58,450 nt of DNA from Marmoricola sp. (GCA_025964775.1 JAOPYE010000023.1:1-58450); one strand, 5' to 3'; counted from the first letter of the stretch, positions 8,783-18,558 are shown. Numbers and translations: made by a program. Notes: generated by a model from the sequence alone, not told the origin.

Positions 8783-8803
8783 CGGCCTTCCTCAACCACC
8801 GTC
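8764..8803. repeat. Half copy of the TTTCGAGAC/CTCAACCACC repeat element
   Basis: The sequence AGTTTCGAGACAGGCCTGAC followed by GGCCTTCCTCAACCACCG matches the left half of the complete element at 49360-49436. It overlaps the 3' end of the CoA-binding protein gene and reaches the 3' end of purE, leaving no other spacer between these convergent genes. Confidence 0.8.
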
Positions 8804-9335
8804 AGAAGCCGAGTCTGCGCGGCGCCGTCGCCGCCTGGTCGCGCACGACCTTGCCCTTGTCGCGGGCAGTCGTCCGCAGGGTCTCCTGGAACTCGACCAT
8901 CTTCTGCTGGAGCACCGGATCACCCGCCGCCAGGATCCGGACGGCGAGCAGCCCGGCATTGCGGGCGTTGCCGACGGCGACCGTGGCGACCGGCACGCCG
9001 GCCGGCATCTGCACGATCGAGAGCAGCGAGTCCATACCGTCGAGGTACTTCAGCGGGACCGGTACGCCGATCACCGGCAGCGGCGTGACCGACGCGAGCA
9101 TGCCGGGCAGGTGCGCGGCTCCCCCGGCTCCGGCGATGATCACCTTCAGCCCCCGACCGGCGGCCTCGCGCCCGTAGGCGAGCATCTCGTCCGGCATCCG
9201 GTGCGCGGACACGACGTCGGCCTCCAGCGCGATGTCGAACTCGGCCAGTGCCTCGGCAGCCGCCTTCATCACCGGCCAGTCGGAGTCGGACCCCATCACG
9301 ATGCCAACAACGGGGCCAGCGGTCGCGTCGCTCAT
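8802..9335 (-). CDS. purE: N5-carboxyaminoimidazole ribonucleotide mutase PurE
   Basis: A 177-residue class I PurE, which moves the carboxyl group of N5-CAIR to C4 to give CAIR in de novo purine synthesis. Hallmarks are [13 protein letters not shown] at the N-terminus, [11 protein letters not shown] (the substrate-binding SAHR), [17 protein letters not shown] and [30 protein letters not shown]. The ATG at 9335 overlaps the purK stop by four bases (ATGA), so the pair is translationally coupled. A repeat element lies immediately beyond its stop codon. Confidence 0.97.
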   Translation of the reverse strand: MSDATAGPVVGIVMGSDSDWPVMKAAAEALAEFDIALEADVVSAHRMPDEMLAYGREAAGRGLKVIIAGAGGAAHLPGMLASVTPLPVIGVPVPLKYLDGMDSLLSIVQMPAGVPVATVAVGNARNAGLLAVRILAAGDPVLQQKMVEFQETLRTTARDKGKVVRDQAATAPRRLGF

Positions 9336-10492
9336 TCGCTCTCTTCTCCTAGGTCGCCTGCGAACCATGCTGCCGCATGGCGGGCACGTTCCAGGCAGTC
9401 ATCCAGATCATCGCCGTAGGCGTTGACGTGACCGACCTTGCGACCCGGACGCATCGCCTTGCCGTACAGGTGCACGCGCAGCCGCGGGTCGCGGGCCAGC
9501 GCATGGGGGTACCCGTCGTACAGGCGTGCGGTGAGCTCGGTGGAACCGAGGATGTTGACCATCACCGTCCACGGCGCACGCGCGTCCGGCGCGCCGAGCG
9601 GGAGATCCAGGACGGCCCGCAGGTGGTTCTCGAACTGCGAGGTCACCGCGCCGTCCTGGGTCCAGTGGCCGGTGTTGTGCGGGCGCATCGCGAGCTCGTT
9701 GACCAGCACGCGACCATCGGTGGTCTCGAACAGCTCGACGGCGAGCACCCCGATGACGTCGAGCTCGCCGGCGATCCGCATCGCGATCTGCTGTGCCTGC
9801 ACGGCCAGACCGGCGTCCAGGTCGGGGGCCGGCGCGATCACCTCGCGACAGACACCGTCGCGCTGCTCGCTGGCCACCACCGGCCACGCGGCGACCTGCC
9901 CCGACGGCGAGCGGGCCACCAGGGCGGAGAGCTCGCGGCGGAAGTCGACGAGCTCCTCGGCCAGGATCTCGACCCCCGCGGTGCCCGCGACCGCGAACGC
10001 CTCGGCGCACTCGGCCTCGGACCGGACGAACCAGACTCCCTTGCCGTCGTACCCGCCGCGGGTCGTCTTGAGCACGCACGGCAACCCGAAGGCGACCGCC
10101 TCGGCGGCGTCGACGACGAGCGCGTTGCGCGGGCACGGGACGCCCAGCTTGCCCAGGGCTCGGCGCATCACGCCCTTGTCCTGCGCGTGCACCAGGGCTT
10201 CCGGTCCCGGCCGTACGGCGATCCCGTCGGACTCGAGCGCGTGCAGGTGGGCGCTCGGCACGTGCTCGTGGTCGAAGGTGACCACGGCGCAACCCTTCGT
10301 GATCCGGCGCAGGTCGGCGAGATCCGTGTAGTCGCCGACCTCGTGGTCGACGATCACCTGGGCTGCCGAGACGCCCTCGGCCTCAGCCAGCAGCCGGAGC
10401 GGGATCCCCATCGCTGCGGCCGGTTCGGCCATCATCCGGGCCAGCTGGCCCCCGCCGATGACGGCGATCGTGGGCGCAAGATCCTCAGGCAC
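9332..10492 (-). CDS. purK: N5-carboxyaminoimidazole ribonucleotide synthase PurK
   Basis: A 386-residue ATP-grasp enzyme that carboxylates AIR with ATP and bicarbonate, feeding PurE. It has the N-terminal [17 protein letters not shown] loop, [10 protein letters not shown], the ATP-grasp [13 protein letters not shown] segment, and [35 protein letters not shown] typical of PurK. Length is normal. The ATG start follows the cyclase gene by 32 bp on the same strand, and its stop overlaps the purE start. Confidence 0.97.
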   Translation of the reverse strand: MPEDLAPTIAVIGGGQLARMMAEPAAAMGIPLRLLAEAEGVSAAQVIVDHEVGDYTDLADLRRITKGCAVVTFDHEHVPSAHLHALESDGIAVRPGPEALVHAQDKGVMRRALGKLGVPCPRNALVVDAAEAVAFGLPCVLKTTRGGYDGKGVWFVRSEAECAEAFAVAGTAGVEILAEELVDFRRELSALVARSPSGQVAAWPVVASEQRDGVCREVIAPAPDLDAGLAVQAQQIAMRIAGELDVIGVLAVELFETTDGRVLVNELAMRPHNTGHWTQDGAVTSQFENHLRAVLDLPLGAPDARAPWTVMVNILGSTELTARLYDGYPHALARDPRLRVHLYGKAMRPGRKVGHVNAYGDDLDDCLERARHAAAWFAGDLGEESE

Positions 10493-10524
10493 CCTTCGAC
10501 CCTATCCGGGACCGTGTCGGGGAC

Positions 10525-11541
10525 CTATCTGGGGCGGACGCGCCGGACGGTGACCGGTTCGATGTCGCCGAAGCCGCGGATCGGCCGGGCCGGCAGGGGC
10601 CTGGTCTCGAACTCGGCGGGGGAGAGGAGCTCGGCGGTGCGCTCGTCGATGATCACGCGGTTGCGCCGGGCCACCGCGGTGAACCGTGCGGCCAGGTTGA
10701 CCGGCGGGCCGTAGACGTCGCCCATCCGCAGCACGACCGGTCCCGTCGCGAGCCCGATCCGTACGTCGGGCAGCCGCTCGTCGCCACCGATGACGCGGAT
10801 GATGTCCAGCGCGATGTCGATCGCCTGGGCGGGATCCGACTCCAGGAACAGCACCGAGTCGCCGAGCGTCTTGATCACCCGCCCGTTGTGCTCGGAGATG
10901 ACATCGGAGCAACGCGTCTCGAAGACCTCCACCAGATCGCCGATCTCGTGTTCGTCGAGCTCGTTGCTCAGCGCCGTGAACGACACCAGGTCGGCGAACC
11001 CGACGGTGGCCTGCGGGACGTGCAGGTCCTCCTCGTTCGCGCCGAGCAGCTCGATCCGGCTGACAGCGGCCGCCAGGTGCCGGCGCCAGGCGTAGACCAG
11101 CAGCCCGTCGAAGTGCGGCGCCAGCGCATCGATCAGGTCGAGGGCGGAATGCATCGCGTGCGGCGCGTTCGGGGAAGCGGTCGAGAAGTCGTCGATCGCG
11201 GTCGAGAGCGTGGCCACCTCCCAGTCGGCGAGCCGGGCGACGGTGTGCCCCACCGCGCGGATCACCCGCAGCATCGTCTCCATGTCGATGCCGGCGTCCT
11301 TCGCGGCACGGTCGACCAGGGCGAGCGCGTCGACGTCGGCGTGCGTGAAGGCCGGCTGGTTCGCGGTGTCCGGGAAGCCGAGCGCGCGCCAGAGGCGGCG
11401 CGCATCGCCCAGCGAGACTCCGCTGGCCGTCGCCACCTCGCTGCCGCGCAGGCTCGGGACCTCGCCGAGGATGGCCCGTTCGAGATCAGCGACGGTGGGC
11501 GGTTCGGTCCGCGCTCCGCGTTCGGGCTCAGGCTCCTGCAT
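10525..11541 (-). CDS. Class III adenylate/guanylate cyclase with N-terminal regulatory domain
   Basis: A 338-residue cytoplasmic protein. The C-terminal half is a class III cyclase homology domain: VGFADLVSFTALS (first metal Asp), VIKTLGDSVLF (with Lys and the second metal Asp region) and GPPVNLAARF. The N-terminal half (PPTVADLERAIL...LWRALGFPDTANQPAFTHADVDAL...METMLRVIRAVGHTVARLADWEV) resembles the regulatory domain of mycobacterial cyclases such as Rv1264. It should make cAMP, though base specificity cannot be read safely. Its start overlaps the PH-domain gene upstream by 14 bp, so these genes are cotranscribed. A cyclic-nucleotide-binding protein is encoded at 34533-34973. Confidence 0.88.
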   Translation of the reverse strand: MQEPEPERGARTEPPTVADLERAILGEVPSLRGSEVATASGVSLGDARRLWRALGFPDTANQPAFTHADVDALALVDRAAKDAGIDMETMLRVIRAVGHTVARLADWEVATLSTAIDDFSTASPNAPHAMHSALDLIDALAPHFDGLLVYAWRRHLAAAVSRIELLGANEEDLHVPQATVGFADLVSFTALSNELDEHEIGDLVEVFETRCSDVISEHNGRVIKTLGDSVLFLESDPAQAIDIALDIIRVIGGDERLPDVRIGLATGPVVLRMGDVYGPPVNLAARFTAVARRNRVIIDERTAELLSPAEFETRPLPARPIRGFGDIEPVTVRRVRPR

Positions 11542-12046
11542 CGCGTTGGGAGTCCTGGAACAGGAGCTCCGAGAGGATCCTCTGCTTCTCCTCGACGCCG
11601 GGAACGTCGGGCAGCCGCACGCCGAGTTCGCTCGCGTCCTTGATGATCAGCGTGCCGCACCCGAGGATCCGGTCCAGGATCCCCTTCTCGTAGGACACGT
11701 CGCTGATCCTGGAGAGCTGGATGTCGTGGCCGGTGCGGGACAGCACGCCCTGGTGGGTGGTCAGGCGACGGTCGGTCACCGTGTAGGTCGCGGTCAGCCA
11801 GTTCAGGAACGGCCGCACGCAGAACCAGAGGATCAGCACGCCGGCGACGACCGCGATCGCGATGTAGAAGGCGTTCTTGTGCTTGGTGTCGCTGCTCGGC
11901 ACGCTGGCGAGGTAGCCGGAGACCCCGGCCACGACGAGGAGGATGAGCGCAGGCAGGGCCAGGGCCTTGATGTGGGTCCGGGTGCTGAAGACCACCCGTT
12001 CGCCCGGGTTCAGGAGCTTCTTGTTGATCACCACGCCTCGGATCAT
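11528..12046 (-). CDS. PH domain-containing membrane protein
   Basis: A 172-residue protein with two N-terminal membrane helices (ALALPALILLVVAGVSGYL and FYIAIAVVAGVLILWFCVRPF) followed by a bacterial PH domain (TYTVTDRRLTTHQGVLSRTGHDIQLSRISDVSYEKGILDRILGCGTLII). The ATG at 12046 is chosen since the upstream extension lies inside birA in another frame. Gene order birA - PH protein - (cyclase) - purK matches the mycobacterial region apart from the cyclase. The function of this family is unknown; membrane-associated scaffolding is a guess. Confidence 0.85.
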   Translation of the reverse strand: MIRGVVINKKLLNPGERVVFSTRTHIKALALPALILLVVAGVSGYLASVPSSDTKHKNAFYIAIAVVAGVLILWFCVRPFLNWLTATYTVTDRRLTTHQGVLSRTGHDIQLSRISDVSYEKGILDRILGCGTLIIKDASELGVRLPDVPGVEEKQRILSELLFQDSQRDAGA

Positions 12047-12047
12047 G

Positions 12048-12818
12048 TCACGCCGGGCGGACGTGCACGACGTCTCCGGCGCCGATTGTGGATTCCCCCA
12101 CGACCAGTCGGCCGTGCCGGTCGATCCCGCTCGCCGTACCGACCAGCAGCTCCCCGTCGGGCAGGTGCACCTCGACCTCGCGCCCGATGGTGTCGCACTC
12201 GGACCGGTACCGCTCGAGCACCGCACTCGGTTCGCTGCGCAGCGCGGTCAGGATCGCCCCCAGCGCCGGCACCACGGCCGCGAAGACCGCTGTCCGGTCG
12301 ACGTCGGCCCCGGCGATCCGCAGCGAGGTGGCGGTCGGCACCGGCAGGTCCTCGACGTCCAGCCCGACGTTGATCCCGATACCGATGATGGCCAGCGGCC
12401 GATCGGCCTGCACCCGTTCGAGCAGGATCCCGGCGACCTTGGCCCCCTCGATGAGCAGGTCGTTGGGCCACTTGACGGCCACCGACACCCCTGCCGCGGT
12501 GCGCAGCCCGTCGGCCACGGCCAGGGCGACCGCGAGTGGCAGCAGCGGCCAGTCGTGGTCGGCCAGTCCCGGGTCGACCACGGCGCTGAACGTCAGCGCC
12601 GTCCCGGGCGGGGTCTCCCAGGTCCGGTCGAGGCGTCCACGTCCGGCGGTCTGGTGATCGGCGACGACCAGTGAGTCCGCCACGGGATCGAGGGCAGCGA
12701 GCTCGTTGGTCGAGGTCGCCTCCGGGTGCAGGCTCACCGACCAGCCGGGTCCTGCCGCGGCGGCGAGCGCGTCGGGTTCGAGGGGTGACCAGTCGGATTC
12801 AGGTGTCGGCACAGGCAC
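12048..12818 (-). CDS. birA: Biotin-[acetyl-CoA-carboxylase] ligase BirA
   Basis: A 256-residue monofunctional biotin protein ligase that makes biotinyl-AMP and attaches biotin to the carrier lysine of acyl-CoA carboxylase. Visible motifs are the biotin-binding region [43 protein letters not shown] and GIGINVGL, with a C-terminal SH3-like end. No N-terminal helix-turn-helix is present, so it is not a repressor. The start is GTG 12818 or GTG 12812; the frame upstream overlaps the divergent carboxylase gene. Its likely substrate, the carboxylase alpha subunit with EAMKMEQ, is encoded at 25922-27706, and the beta subunit divergently next door. Confidence 0.95.
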   Translation of the reverse strand: MPVPTPESDWSPLEPDALAAAAGPGWSVSLHPEATSTNELAALDPVADSLVVADHQTAGRGRLDRTWETPPGTALTFSAVVDPGLADHDWPLLPLAVALAVADGLRTAAGVSVAVKWPNDLLIEGAKVAGILLERVQADRPLAIIGIGINVGLDVEDLPVPTATSLRIAGADVDRTAVFAAVVPALGAILTALRSEPSAVLERYRSECDTIGREVEVHLPDGELLVGTASGIDRHGRLVVGESTIGAGDVVHVRPA

Positions 12819-12824
12819 TAGATT
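12819..12824 (+). promoter_or_regulatory. Putative -10 box (TAGATT) for the carboxylase beta gene
   Basis: TAGATT in the birA-accD intergenic region would start transcription near 12831 and give a leader of about 50 nt ending in the strong Shine-Dalgarno GAGAAGGAG before GTG 12880. Confidence 0.35.
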
Positions 12825-12879
12825 GGCCCACGATCCACCCCGTGGCCAGCAGACGGCCGGCCTGAGAAGGAGTCCCAGC

Positions 12880-14514
12880 GTGAGTGCACATCCCGGTGAG
12901 GGCACCGACGTGCCCGCTGACATCGACATCCACACCACGGCGGGCAAGCTCGCCGACCTGGAGCGTCGCATCGACGAGGCCGTGCACGCAGGTTCCGAGA
13001 AGGCCATCGAGAAGCAGCACGCCAAGGGCAAGAAGACTGCCCGCGAGCGCATCGAGACGCTGTTCGACGAGGGCTCCTTCGTCGAGCTCGACGAGCTGGC
13101 CCGGCACCGCTCGGTCGCCTTCGGCCTGGAGAAGAACCGACCGTACGGCGACGGTGTGATCACCGGGTTCGGCACGATCGACGGCCGCCAGGCCTGCGTG
13201 TTCTCCCAGGACTTCAGCATCTTCGGCGGATCGCTCGGCGAGGTGTACGGCGAGAAGATCACCAAGGTGATGGACCTGGCGATGAAGATGGGCTGCCCCA
13301 TCATCGGGATCAACGAAGGCGCCGGTGCACGCATCCAGGAAGGCGTCGTCAGCCTCGGCCTGTACGGCGAGATCTTCCGCCGCAACGTGCACGCCTCCGG
13401 CGTCATCCCGCAGATCAGCCTGATCATGGGCTCGTGCGCCGGCGGCCACGTCTACTCCCCCGCCGTCACCGACTTCACCATCATGGTCGACGGCACCTCC
13501 AACATGTTCATCACTGGACCCGACGTGATCAAGACCGTCACCGGCGAGGACGTCACGATGGAGGACCTCGGCGGCGCCCGGACCCACAACACGAAGTCCG
13601 GCAACGCGCACTACATGGGCACCGACGAGGACGACGCGATCGAGTACGTCAAGGCGCTGCTGTCCTACCTGCCGCAGAACAACCTCGACCCGGCGCCGTC
13701 GTTCGACGCTGGGTTGAATGGATTTGGCGCCGACCTGGAGGTCAGCGACCTCGACCGCTCGCTGGACACGATCATCCCGGACTCCCCGAACCAGCCCTAC
13801 GACATGCACACCGTCATCGAGGCCGTCCTGGACGACGAGGAGTTCCTCGAGGTGATGCCGCTGTTCGCCCCGAACATCCTGATCGGCTACGGCCGGATCG
13901 AGGGCAAGTCGGTCGGCGTGGTGGCGAACCAGCCGATGCAGTTCGCGGGCTGCCTGGACATCAACGCCTCCGAGAAGGCGGCGCGGTTCGTGCGCACCTG
14001 CGACGCGTTCAACATCCCGGTGATCACCTTCGTCGACGTCCCCGGTTTCCTGCCCGGCACCGACCAGGAGTGGAACGGGATCATCCGCCGCGGCGCGAAG
14101 CTCATCTACGCCTACGCCGAGGCCACCGTGCCGCTGATCACCCTGATCACCCGCAAGGCCTACGGCGGCGCGTACGACGTGATGGCCTCCAAGCACCTCG
14201 GTGCCGACATCAACCTGGCCTGGCCGACCGCCCAGATCGCCGTGATGGGCGCCCAGGGTGCGGCGAACATCATCCACCGCAAGGAGCTGCACCAGGTCGA
14301 GGCCGACGGCGGCGACGTCGAGGCCCGGCGCGCCCAGCTGATCAGCGAGTACGAAGACACCCTGGCCAACCCGTACATCGCCGCCGAGCGCGGCTACATC
14401 GACGCCGTCGTCTCCCCGCACGAGACCCGGATCGAGATCGTCCGGGCCATGCGCCTGCTCGCCTCGAAGCGCGAGACGCTGCCGCCGCGCAAGCACGGGA
14501 ACATCCCCCTGTGA
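12880..14514 (+). CDS. accD5: Acyl-CoA (propionyl/acetyl-CoA) carboxylase beta subunit
   Basis: A 544-residue carboxyltransferase that moves CO2 from carboxybiotin to acyl-CoA. It has the [20 protein letters not shown] start, the two crotonase-like halves with oxyanion-hole glycines ([27 protein letters not shown]) and [40 protein letters not shown]. The GTG at 12880 has a GAGAAGGAG ribosome-binding site 7 nt upstream. It overlaps the epsilon-subunit start, and order birA-accD5-accE5-maf matches mycobacteria. Whether propionyl-CoA or acetyl-CoA is preferred depends on a residue I cannot assign with certainty; the symbol follows the mycobacterial orthologue. Confidence 0.95.
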   Translation: MSAHPGEGTDVPADIDIHTTAGKLADLERRIDEAVHAGSEKAIEKQHAKGKKTARERIETLFDEGSFVELDELARHRSVAFGLEKNRPYGDGVITGFGTIDGRQACVFSQDFSIFGGSLGEVYGEKITKVMDLAMKMGCPIIGINEGAGARIQEGVVSLGLYGEIFRRNVHASGVIPQISLIMGSCAGGHVYSPAVTDFTIMVDGTSNMFITGPDVIKTVTGEDVTMEDLGGARTHNTKSGNAHYMGTDEDDAIEYVKALLSYLPQNNLDPAPSFDAGLNGFGADLEVSDLDRSLDTIIPDSPNQPYDMHTVIEAVLDDEEFLEVMPLFAPNILIGYGRIEGKSVGVVANQPMQFAGCLDINASEKAARFVRTCDAFNIPVITFVDVPGFLPGTDQEWNGIIRRGAKLIYAYAEATVPLITLITRKAYGGAYDVMASKHLGADINLAWPTAQIAVMGAQGAANIIHRKELHQVEADGGDVEARRAQLISEYEDTLANPYIAAERGYIDAVVSPHETRIEIVRAMRLLASKRETLPPRKHGNIPL

Positions 14515-14726
14515 CCGAGGACCAGCAGGCACCGGCCCTGCGGATCGTCACGCCCGACGCCACGCCCGAGGAGATCGCGGCACTGGTTGCGGTCTTCGCC
14601 GCGCTCGAGACGGCCGCGGTGCCGGTGAAGAAGCCGGCCGCGGCCTGGTCGGACAACCACCGCCGGCTGCGCCCCCAGCACCCGCACGGGCCCGGTGGCT
14701 GGCGCGCGAGCAGCCTGCCCCGATGA
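14511..14726 (+). CDS. Acyl-CoA carboxylase epsilon subunit
   Basis: A 71-residue protein with the standard epsilon pattern: [24 protein letters not shown], a proline/alanine linker and a C-terminal [10 protein letters not shown]...[12 protein letters not shown]. It binds and stimulates the alpha/beta carboxylase core in actinobacteria. GTG 14511 overlaps the beta-subunit stop by four bases, and its own stop overlaps the maf start (ATGA), so three proteins are translationally coupled. Confidence 0.9.
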   Translation: MTEDQQAPALRIVTPDATPEEIAALVAVFAALETAAVPVKKPAAAWSDNHRRLRPQHPHGPGGWRASSLPR

Positions 14727-15322
14727 CTCCCGCCCGGCTGATCCTGGCATCGGCGAGCCCTGCCAGGCTCGCCACCCTGCGCGCGGCCGGCCTGGATCCC
14801 GAGGTGGTCGTCAGCGGGGTCGACGAGGACTCCGTCGAGATCACCGACGCGTCGTCGTACGCGCTGCGGCTGGCCCAGCTCAAGGCGGTGGCGGTCGCGG
14901 CCGACCAGCCGCGCGCCGTGGTGATCGGCTGCGACTCGGTGCTCGAGTTCGACGGCGAGGTGCTGGGCAAGCCTCGCGACGCTGCCGACGCGACCGCACG
15001 CTGGCAGCGGATGCGCGGCAACTCCGGCGTGCTGCACACCGGCCACTGCGTGATCGACACCCACCGGGAGGTCTGGCTTGCCAGGTCGGCAGCGACCCAG
15101 GTCAGGTTCGCTCCGATCAGCGACGACGAGATCGCCGCGTACGTCGGCACGGGAGAACCACTGCGAGTGGCCGGGGCGTTCACCCTCGACGGCCTCGGGT
15201 CGGCGTACGTGTCCGGGATCACCGGCGACCCGCACAACGTCGTCGGCATCAGCGTGCCGTTGCTGCGCGTGATGCTCGACGAGCTCGGCTTCGTCTGGCA
15301 CGAGTTCTGGCACCAACCCTGA
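14723..15322 (+). CDS. maf: Maf family nucleoside triphosphate pyrophosphatase
   Basis: A 199-residue Maf protein, which hydrolyses non-canonical or canonical nucleoside triphosphates to monophosphates and PPi. Signatures are LILASASPARLATLRAAGL at the N-terminus, VVIGCDSVLEFDGEVLGKP (catalytic Asp) and ISDDEIAAYVGTGEPLRVAGAFTLDGLGSAYVSGITGDPHNVVGI. Start ATG 14723 overlaps the epsilon gene stop. The Mycobacterium locus has the same order, after which a rhodanese gene follows; here a glycan island begins instead. Confidence 0.95.
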   Translation: MTPARLILASASPARLATLRAAGLDPEVVVSGVDEDSVEITDASSYALRLAQLKAVAVAADQPRAVVIGCDSVLEFDGEVLGKPRDAADATARWQRMRGNSGVLHTGHCVIDTHREVWLARSAATQVRFAPISDDEIAAYVGTGEPLRVAGAFTLDGLGSAYVSGITGDPHNVVGISVPLLRVMLDELGFVWHEFWHQP

Positions 15323-15345
15323 CTGTCCCCAGGTCGACCCTCCGT

Positions 15346-15351
15346 TAGGGT
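15346..15351 (+). promoter_or_regulatory. Putative -10 box (TAGGGT) at the head of the glycan island
   Basis: TAGGGT lies 34 nt before the TTG start at 15386. The leader carries AGAGGA, a good Shine-Dalgarno, about 10 nt before that start. Confidence 0.35.
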
Positions 15352-15385
15352 TGGCGCGACCTTCCACCTGCACAGAGGACCAACG

Positions 15386-16003
15386 TTGAAATCCCTGAAG
15401 TCCGCTCTCTCGATGGTTCCTGCCTACGTCGGCCTGCAGAAGGTGGTGGGCGCCGACCTGCTGCGCTACCGCTCGATCGAGGCCCTGGCACTCAAGCCCG
15501 GTGACACCGTGATCGACGTCGGCTGTGGTCCGGCGTACTACTTCAACCGCCTTCCGAATCCGCTGACCTACCACGGGTTCGACACCGACCAGCGCTACAT
15601 CGACCACGCGACCCGCAAGTACGGCGACCGCGGCACCTTCCACGTCGGCATCTTCGACTCCGCCGCGGCCGCCGACCTGCCTGCACCTGACGCCGTCCTG
15701 CTCCTCGGCCTCCTCCACCACCTGACCGACGACGAGTCCCGCGCCCTCCTCGAACTCTCGGCCAGCATCCTCGCGCCGGGCGGCCGGGTGGTCAGCGTGG
15801 ACACCGCGTTCGTCCCCGACCAGGGCCGGGTGTCGCGCTGGATGTCGGAGAACGATCGTGGCGAGTACGTCCGCGAACCGGAGGGTTTCGTCGGACTCGC
15901 GGACGACTACTTCGATGAGATCGACGGCGAGGTCGTCTCCGGGCAGGGTCGGATACCCGGTGCCTACTGGCTCATGCGCATGACAGCACCGAAGAGCGCT
16001 TGA
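15386..16003 (+). CDS. Class I SAM-dependent methyltransferase
   Basis: A 205-residue methyltransferase with motif [16 protein letters not shown], an acidic residue at GFDTDQRYI (ribose binding) and [35 protein letters not shown]. It starts at TTG 15386 after AGAGGA. The C-terminal part ([30 protein letters not shown]) resembles methyltransferases found in glycan or lipid gene clusters. It is 4 bp upstream of rmlA, suggesting a sugar- or polyprenyl-linked substrate, but that is inferred from position. Confidence 0.85.
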   Translation: MKSLKSALSMVPAYVGLQKVVGADLLRYRSIEALALKPGDTVIDVGCGPAYYFNRLPNPLTYHGFDTDQRYIDHATRKYGDRGTFHVGIFDSAAAADLPAPDAVLLLGLLHHLTDDESRALLELSASILAPGGRVVSVDTAFVPDQGRVSRWMSENDRGEYVREPEGFVGLADDYFDEIDGEVVSGQGRIPGAYWLMRMTAPKSA

Positions 16004-16007
16004 CCCC

Positions 16008-16883
16008 GTGCGCGGAATCATCCTTGCCGGAGGTACCGGTTCCCGGCTCCACCCGATCACCCTGGTGACGAGCAAGCAGCTCGTCCCGGTCTACGACAAA
16101 CCGATGATCTACTACCCGTTGTCGACCCTGATGATGGCGGGCATCCGCGACATCCTGATCATCACCTCGCCCTCAGAGGCCGGCCGCTTCGCCGAGCTTC
16201 TCGGCGACGGAAGCTCCTTCGGCATCAACATCAGCTACGCCCAGCAGCCGAAGCCCGAGGGCCTCGCGCAGGCGTTCACCATCGGCGAGGAGTTCATCGG
16301 CACCGACACCTGTGCGCTCGCGCTCGGTGACAACCTGTTCCACGGCCCCACCTTCGGACGCAGTTTCCGGGAGGTCCAGGAAGTCGACGGGGCGACGATC
16401 TTCGCCTACTGGGTCGCCGAGCCCGAGGCGTACGGCGTGGTCGAGTTCGACGAGGACCGTAAGGCCATCTCGCTGGAGGAGAAGCCCGAGAAGCCCCGCA
16501 GCCACTACGCGGTGCCCGGGCTCTACTTCTACGACAACGACGTCGTCGAGATCGCCAAGGAGCTCAAGCCCTCGGCGCGTGGCGAGTACGAGATCACCGA
16601 CGTCAACCGGACCTACCTCGAGCAGGGCAGGCTCAACGTCCGGGTGCTGCCGCGCGGCACGGCCTGGCTGGACACCGGGACGTTCGAGACCCTGAACGAG
16701 GCCAGCAACTACATCCGCACGGTCGAGAAGCGCCAGGGTCTCAAGGTCGGCGCCCCTGAGGAAGTCGCCTGGCGCCAGGGCTTCCTGAACGACGACCAGC
16801 TGCGCGAGCGCGGTCTGGCCCTGGAGAAGTCCGGGTACGGCAAGTACCTGCTCCAGCTCCTGGAGTCGGACGACTACCGCTGA
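16008..16883 (+). CDS. rfbA: Glucose-1-phosphate thymidylyltransferase RmlA
   Basis: A 291-residue nucleotidyltransferase making dTDP-glucose from dTTP and glucose-1-phosphate, the first step of dTDP-deoxysugar synthesis. It opens [38 protein letters not shown], the complete RmlA signature, and contains [48 protein letters not shown] and the [29 protein letters not shown] end. Start is GTG 16008, 4 bp after the methyltransferase. Its partner RmlB is encoded at 17390-18379; no RmlC or RmlD gene is in the window. Confidence 0.97.
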   Translation: MRGIILAGGTGSRLHPITLVTSKQLVPVYDKPMIYYPLSTLMMAGIRDILIITSPSEAGRFAELLGDGSSFGINISYAQQPKPEGLAQAFTIGEEFIGTDTCALALGDNLFHGPTFGRSFREVQEVDGATIFAYWVAEPEAYGVVEFDEDRKAISLEEKPEKPRSHYAVPGLYFYDNDVVEIAKELKPSARGEYEITDVNRTYLEQGRLNVRVLPRGTAWLDTGTFETLNEASNYIRTVEKRQGLKVGAPEEVAWRQGFLNDDQLRERGLALEKSGYGKYLLQLLESDDYR

Positions 16884-16884
16884 A

Positions 16885-17382
16885 TCAGGGGTGCTCGCCC
16901 TTTGAGGCGTCGGATCCGGCCACGTGCTCCAGGATCAGCGGCGACCTGCCGGTGAAGACGAAGCGGCGGAACGCCCAGAACCTGAAGACGTTGCCGAGGA
17001 TCGCACCGATCACGTTGCCTGAGAGGTTGTCGGCGTAGATCGTGTCCCACCCGAACACGTTGCGCGAGACGAACAGGCAGGTGATCGGGATGACGAACGA
17101 CGCCAGGTTGATCACCACGTAGTTGATCAGCCCGTTGCCGACGCCCTCGACCTGCCGGTGCTTGAACGCGTAGAACCGGGCGCCGTAGTAGCTGACGAAC
17201 ATGCCGACGCTGTTGGCCAGCAGGTAGCCCGTGATCGGGTTGCCGTTCATCGGAGGGGCGAACCAGCCGGTGATGCCGTGGACGAGTGCGTTGAACAGGA
17301 CCAGCGCGATCGCGGTGGCCACGATGTTCACCGCCGAGAAACGGGCCACCTCTCCGGTGATCCTTCGCAAGCGCCGGCCCAT
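16885..17382 (-). CDS. GtrA family membrane protein (first copy)
   Basis: A 165-residue protein with four predicted membrane helices (FSAVNIVATAIALVLFNALV; GYLLANSVGMFVSYYGARF; GLINYVVINLASFVIPITCLF; LSGNVIGAILGNVFRFWAF). GtrA proteins are thought to help flip polyprenyl-phosphate-linked sugars across the membrane. It is 7 bp downstream of rmlB on the same strand, so probably cotranscribed, and its stop lies one base from the rmlA stop (TGAATCA) in convergent arrangement. Confidence 0.85.
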   Translation of the reverse strand: MGRRLRRITGEVARFSAVNIVATAIALVLFNALVHGITGWFAPPMNGNPITGYLLANSVGMFVSYYGARFYAFKHRQVEGVGNGLINYVVINLASFVIPITCLFVSRNVFGWDTIYADNLSGNVIGAILGNVFRFWAFRRFVFTGRSPLILEHVAGSDASKGEHP

Positions 17383-17389
17383 GCAGCCC

Positions 17390-18379
17390 TCAGCGCCCCA
17401 GTGCTGCGCGAGCCTTGAGCGGTTCCCACCACTCGCGGTGGTTGCGGTACCAGTCCACCGTGTCGGCCAGGCCCTGCTCGAAGTCGACCTGCGGGGTGTA
17501 GCCCAGTTCTTCGGTGATCTTGGAGATGTCGACGGAGTAGCGCAGGTCGTGGCCGAGCCGGTCGGTGACGCGGTCGACCCGGTCCCAGTCAGCTCCGGTG
17601 GCCGCCAGGAGCAGACCGGTCAGCTCCTTGTTGGTCAGCTCGGTCCCGCCGCCGATGTTGTAGGTCTCGCCCACCCGTCCGCGCAGCAGCACCAGGTGGA
17701 TGCCCCGGCAGTGGTCGTCGACGTGGAGCCAGTCGCGGACGTTGGTGCCCTCGCCGTACAGCGGGACGTTCGCGCCGTCGATCAGGTTGGTCACGAACAG
17801 CGGGATGACCTTCTCGGGGAACTGGTACGGCCCGTAGTTGTTCGAACAGCGCGTGATGCTCACGGGTACGCCGTGGGTTCGGTGGTACGCGCGGGCCAGC
17901 AGGTCGCTGGAAGCCTTCGAGGCCGAGTACGGCGAGTTCGGCAGCAACGGCTCGTCCTCGTCCCAGCTGCCCTCGGGGATGGACCCGTAGACCTCGTCGG
18001 TCGAGACGTGCACGAACTTGTCGATCCCGAGCCCGAGCGCGGAGTCGAGCAGCGTCTGTGTGCCGACCGCGTTGGTCATCACGAAGTCACGCGCGCCGAG
18101 GATCGAGCGGTCGACATGGCTCTCGGCGGCGAAGTGGACCACCGCGTCGGCCTGCCCGATGAGCTTGTCGACCAGCTCGCGGTCGAGGATGTCGCCCTCG
18201 ACGACCCGCAGCCGCTCGTCGTCCCGGACCGGAGCGAGGTTCTCGATGTTGCCGGCGTAGGTGAACTTGTCGAGCACCACGACCTCGTCGGGTTCGCCGA
18301 GCCCCCAGGCCCCGTCGAGGACCGTGCGGACGTAGTGGCTGCCGATGAATCCGGCGCCACCGGTGACCAAGAGCTTCAT
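17390..18379 (-). CDS. rfbB: dTDP-glucose 4,6-dehydratase RmlB
   Basis: A 329-residue short-chain dehydrogenase-type enzyme converting dTDP-glucose to dTDP-4-keto-6-deoxyglucose. It has the NAD-binding GGAGFIGSHYVR loop, FAAESHVDRSI, the VSTDEVYG segment, the catalytic YSASK and NNYGPYQFPEKVIPLFV. ATG 18379 is chosen, with GGAAGG upstream on the minus strand; a longer start at 18400 adds seven residues. The 4-keto product may be the substrate of the epimerase/reductase at 19014-19946. Confidence 0.97.
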   Translation of the reverse strand: MKLLVTGGAGFIGSHYVRTVLDGAWGLGEPDEVVVLDKFTYAGNIENLAPVRDDERLRVVEGDILDRELVDKLIGQADAVVHFAAESHVDRSILGARDFVMTNAVGTQTLLDSALGLGIDKFVHVSTDEVYGSIPEGSWDEDEPLLPNSPYSASKASSDLLARAYHRTHGVPVSITRCSNNYGPYQFPEKVIPLFVTNLIDGANVPLYGEGTNVRDWLHVDDHCRGIHLVLLRGRVGETYNIGGGTELTNKELTGLLLAATGADWDRVDRVTDRLGHDLRYSVDISKITEELGYTPQVDFEQGLADTVDWYRNHREWWEPLKARAALGR

Positions 18380-18465
18380 GCCCTGCCTTCCATCAAACAC
18401 AGACTCCCACGGGACACCGAAGCGTAACGTCGTCGTCCCGGCTCCCGGGCCGCGGGCGCGACCGG

Positions 18466-18473
18466 ACTATAGT
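18466..18473. promoter_or_regulatory. Symmetric -10 box ACTATAGT between divergent rmlB and GtrA genes
   Basis: The palindrome (G)ACTATAGT(C) gives TATAGT on both strands, so one site could serve transcription in both directions. It lies about 87 bp from each flanking start codon. The same 10-bp palindrome occurs at 20948-20957 in another divergent gap of this island. Confidence 0.5.
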
Positions 18474-18558
18474 CTCAGCGCGGGATCCGAGCCGGACGAC
18501 CGGGACCGGACAACGGACTGCGCGTGTTGCGCCCTGATGAGGAGGATCGACCGTCTCG

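Noticed and set aside
12799..14532. 577-codon minus-strand frame opposite the carboxylase beta gene
   Set aside because: The plus strand encodes an intact carboxylase; the opposite frame has an Asp/Val/Gly/Arg-biased composition without domains.
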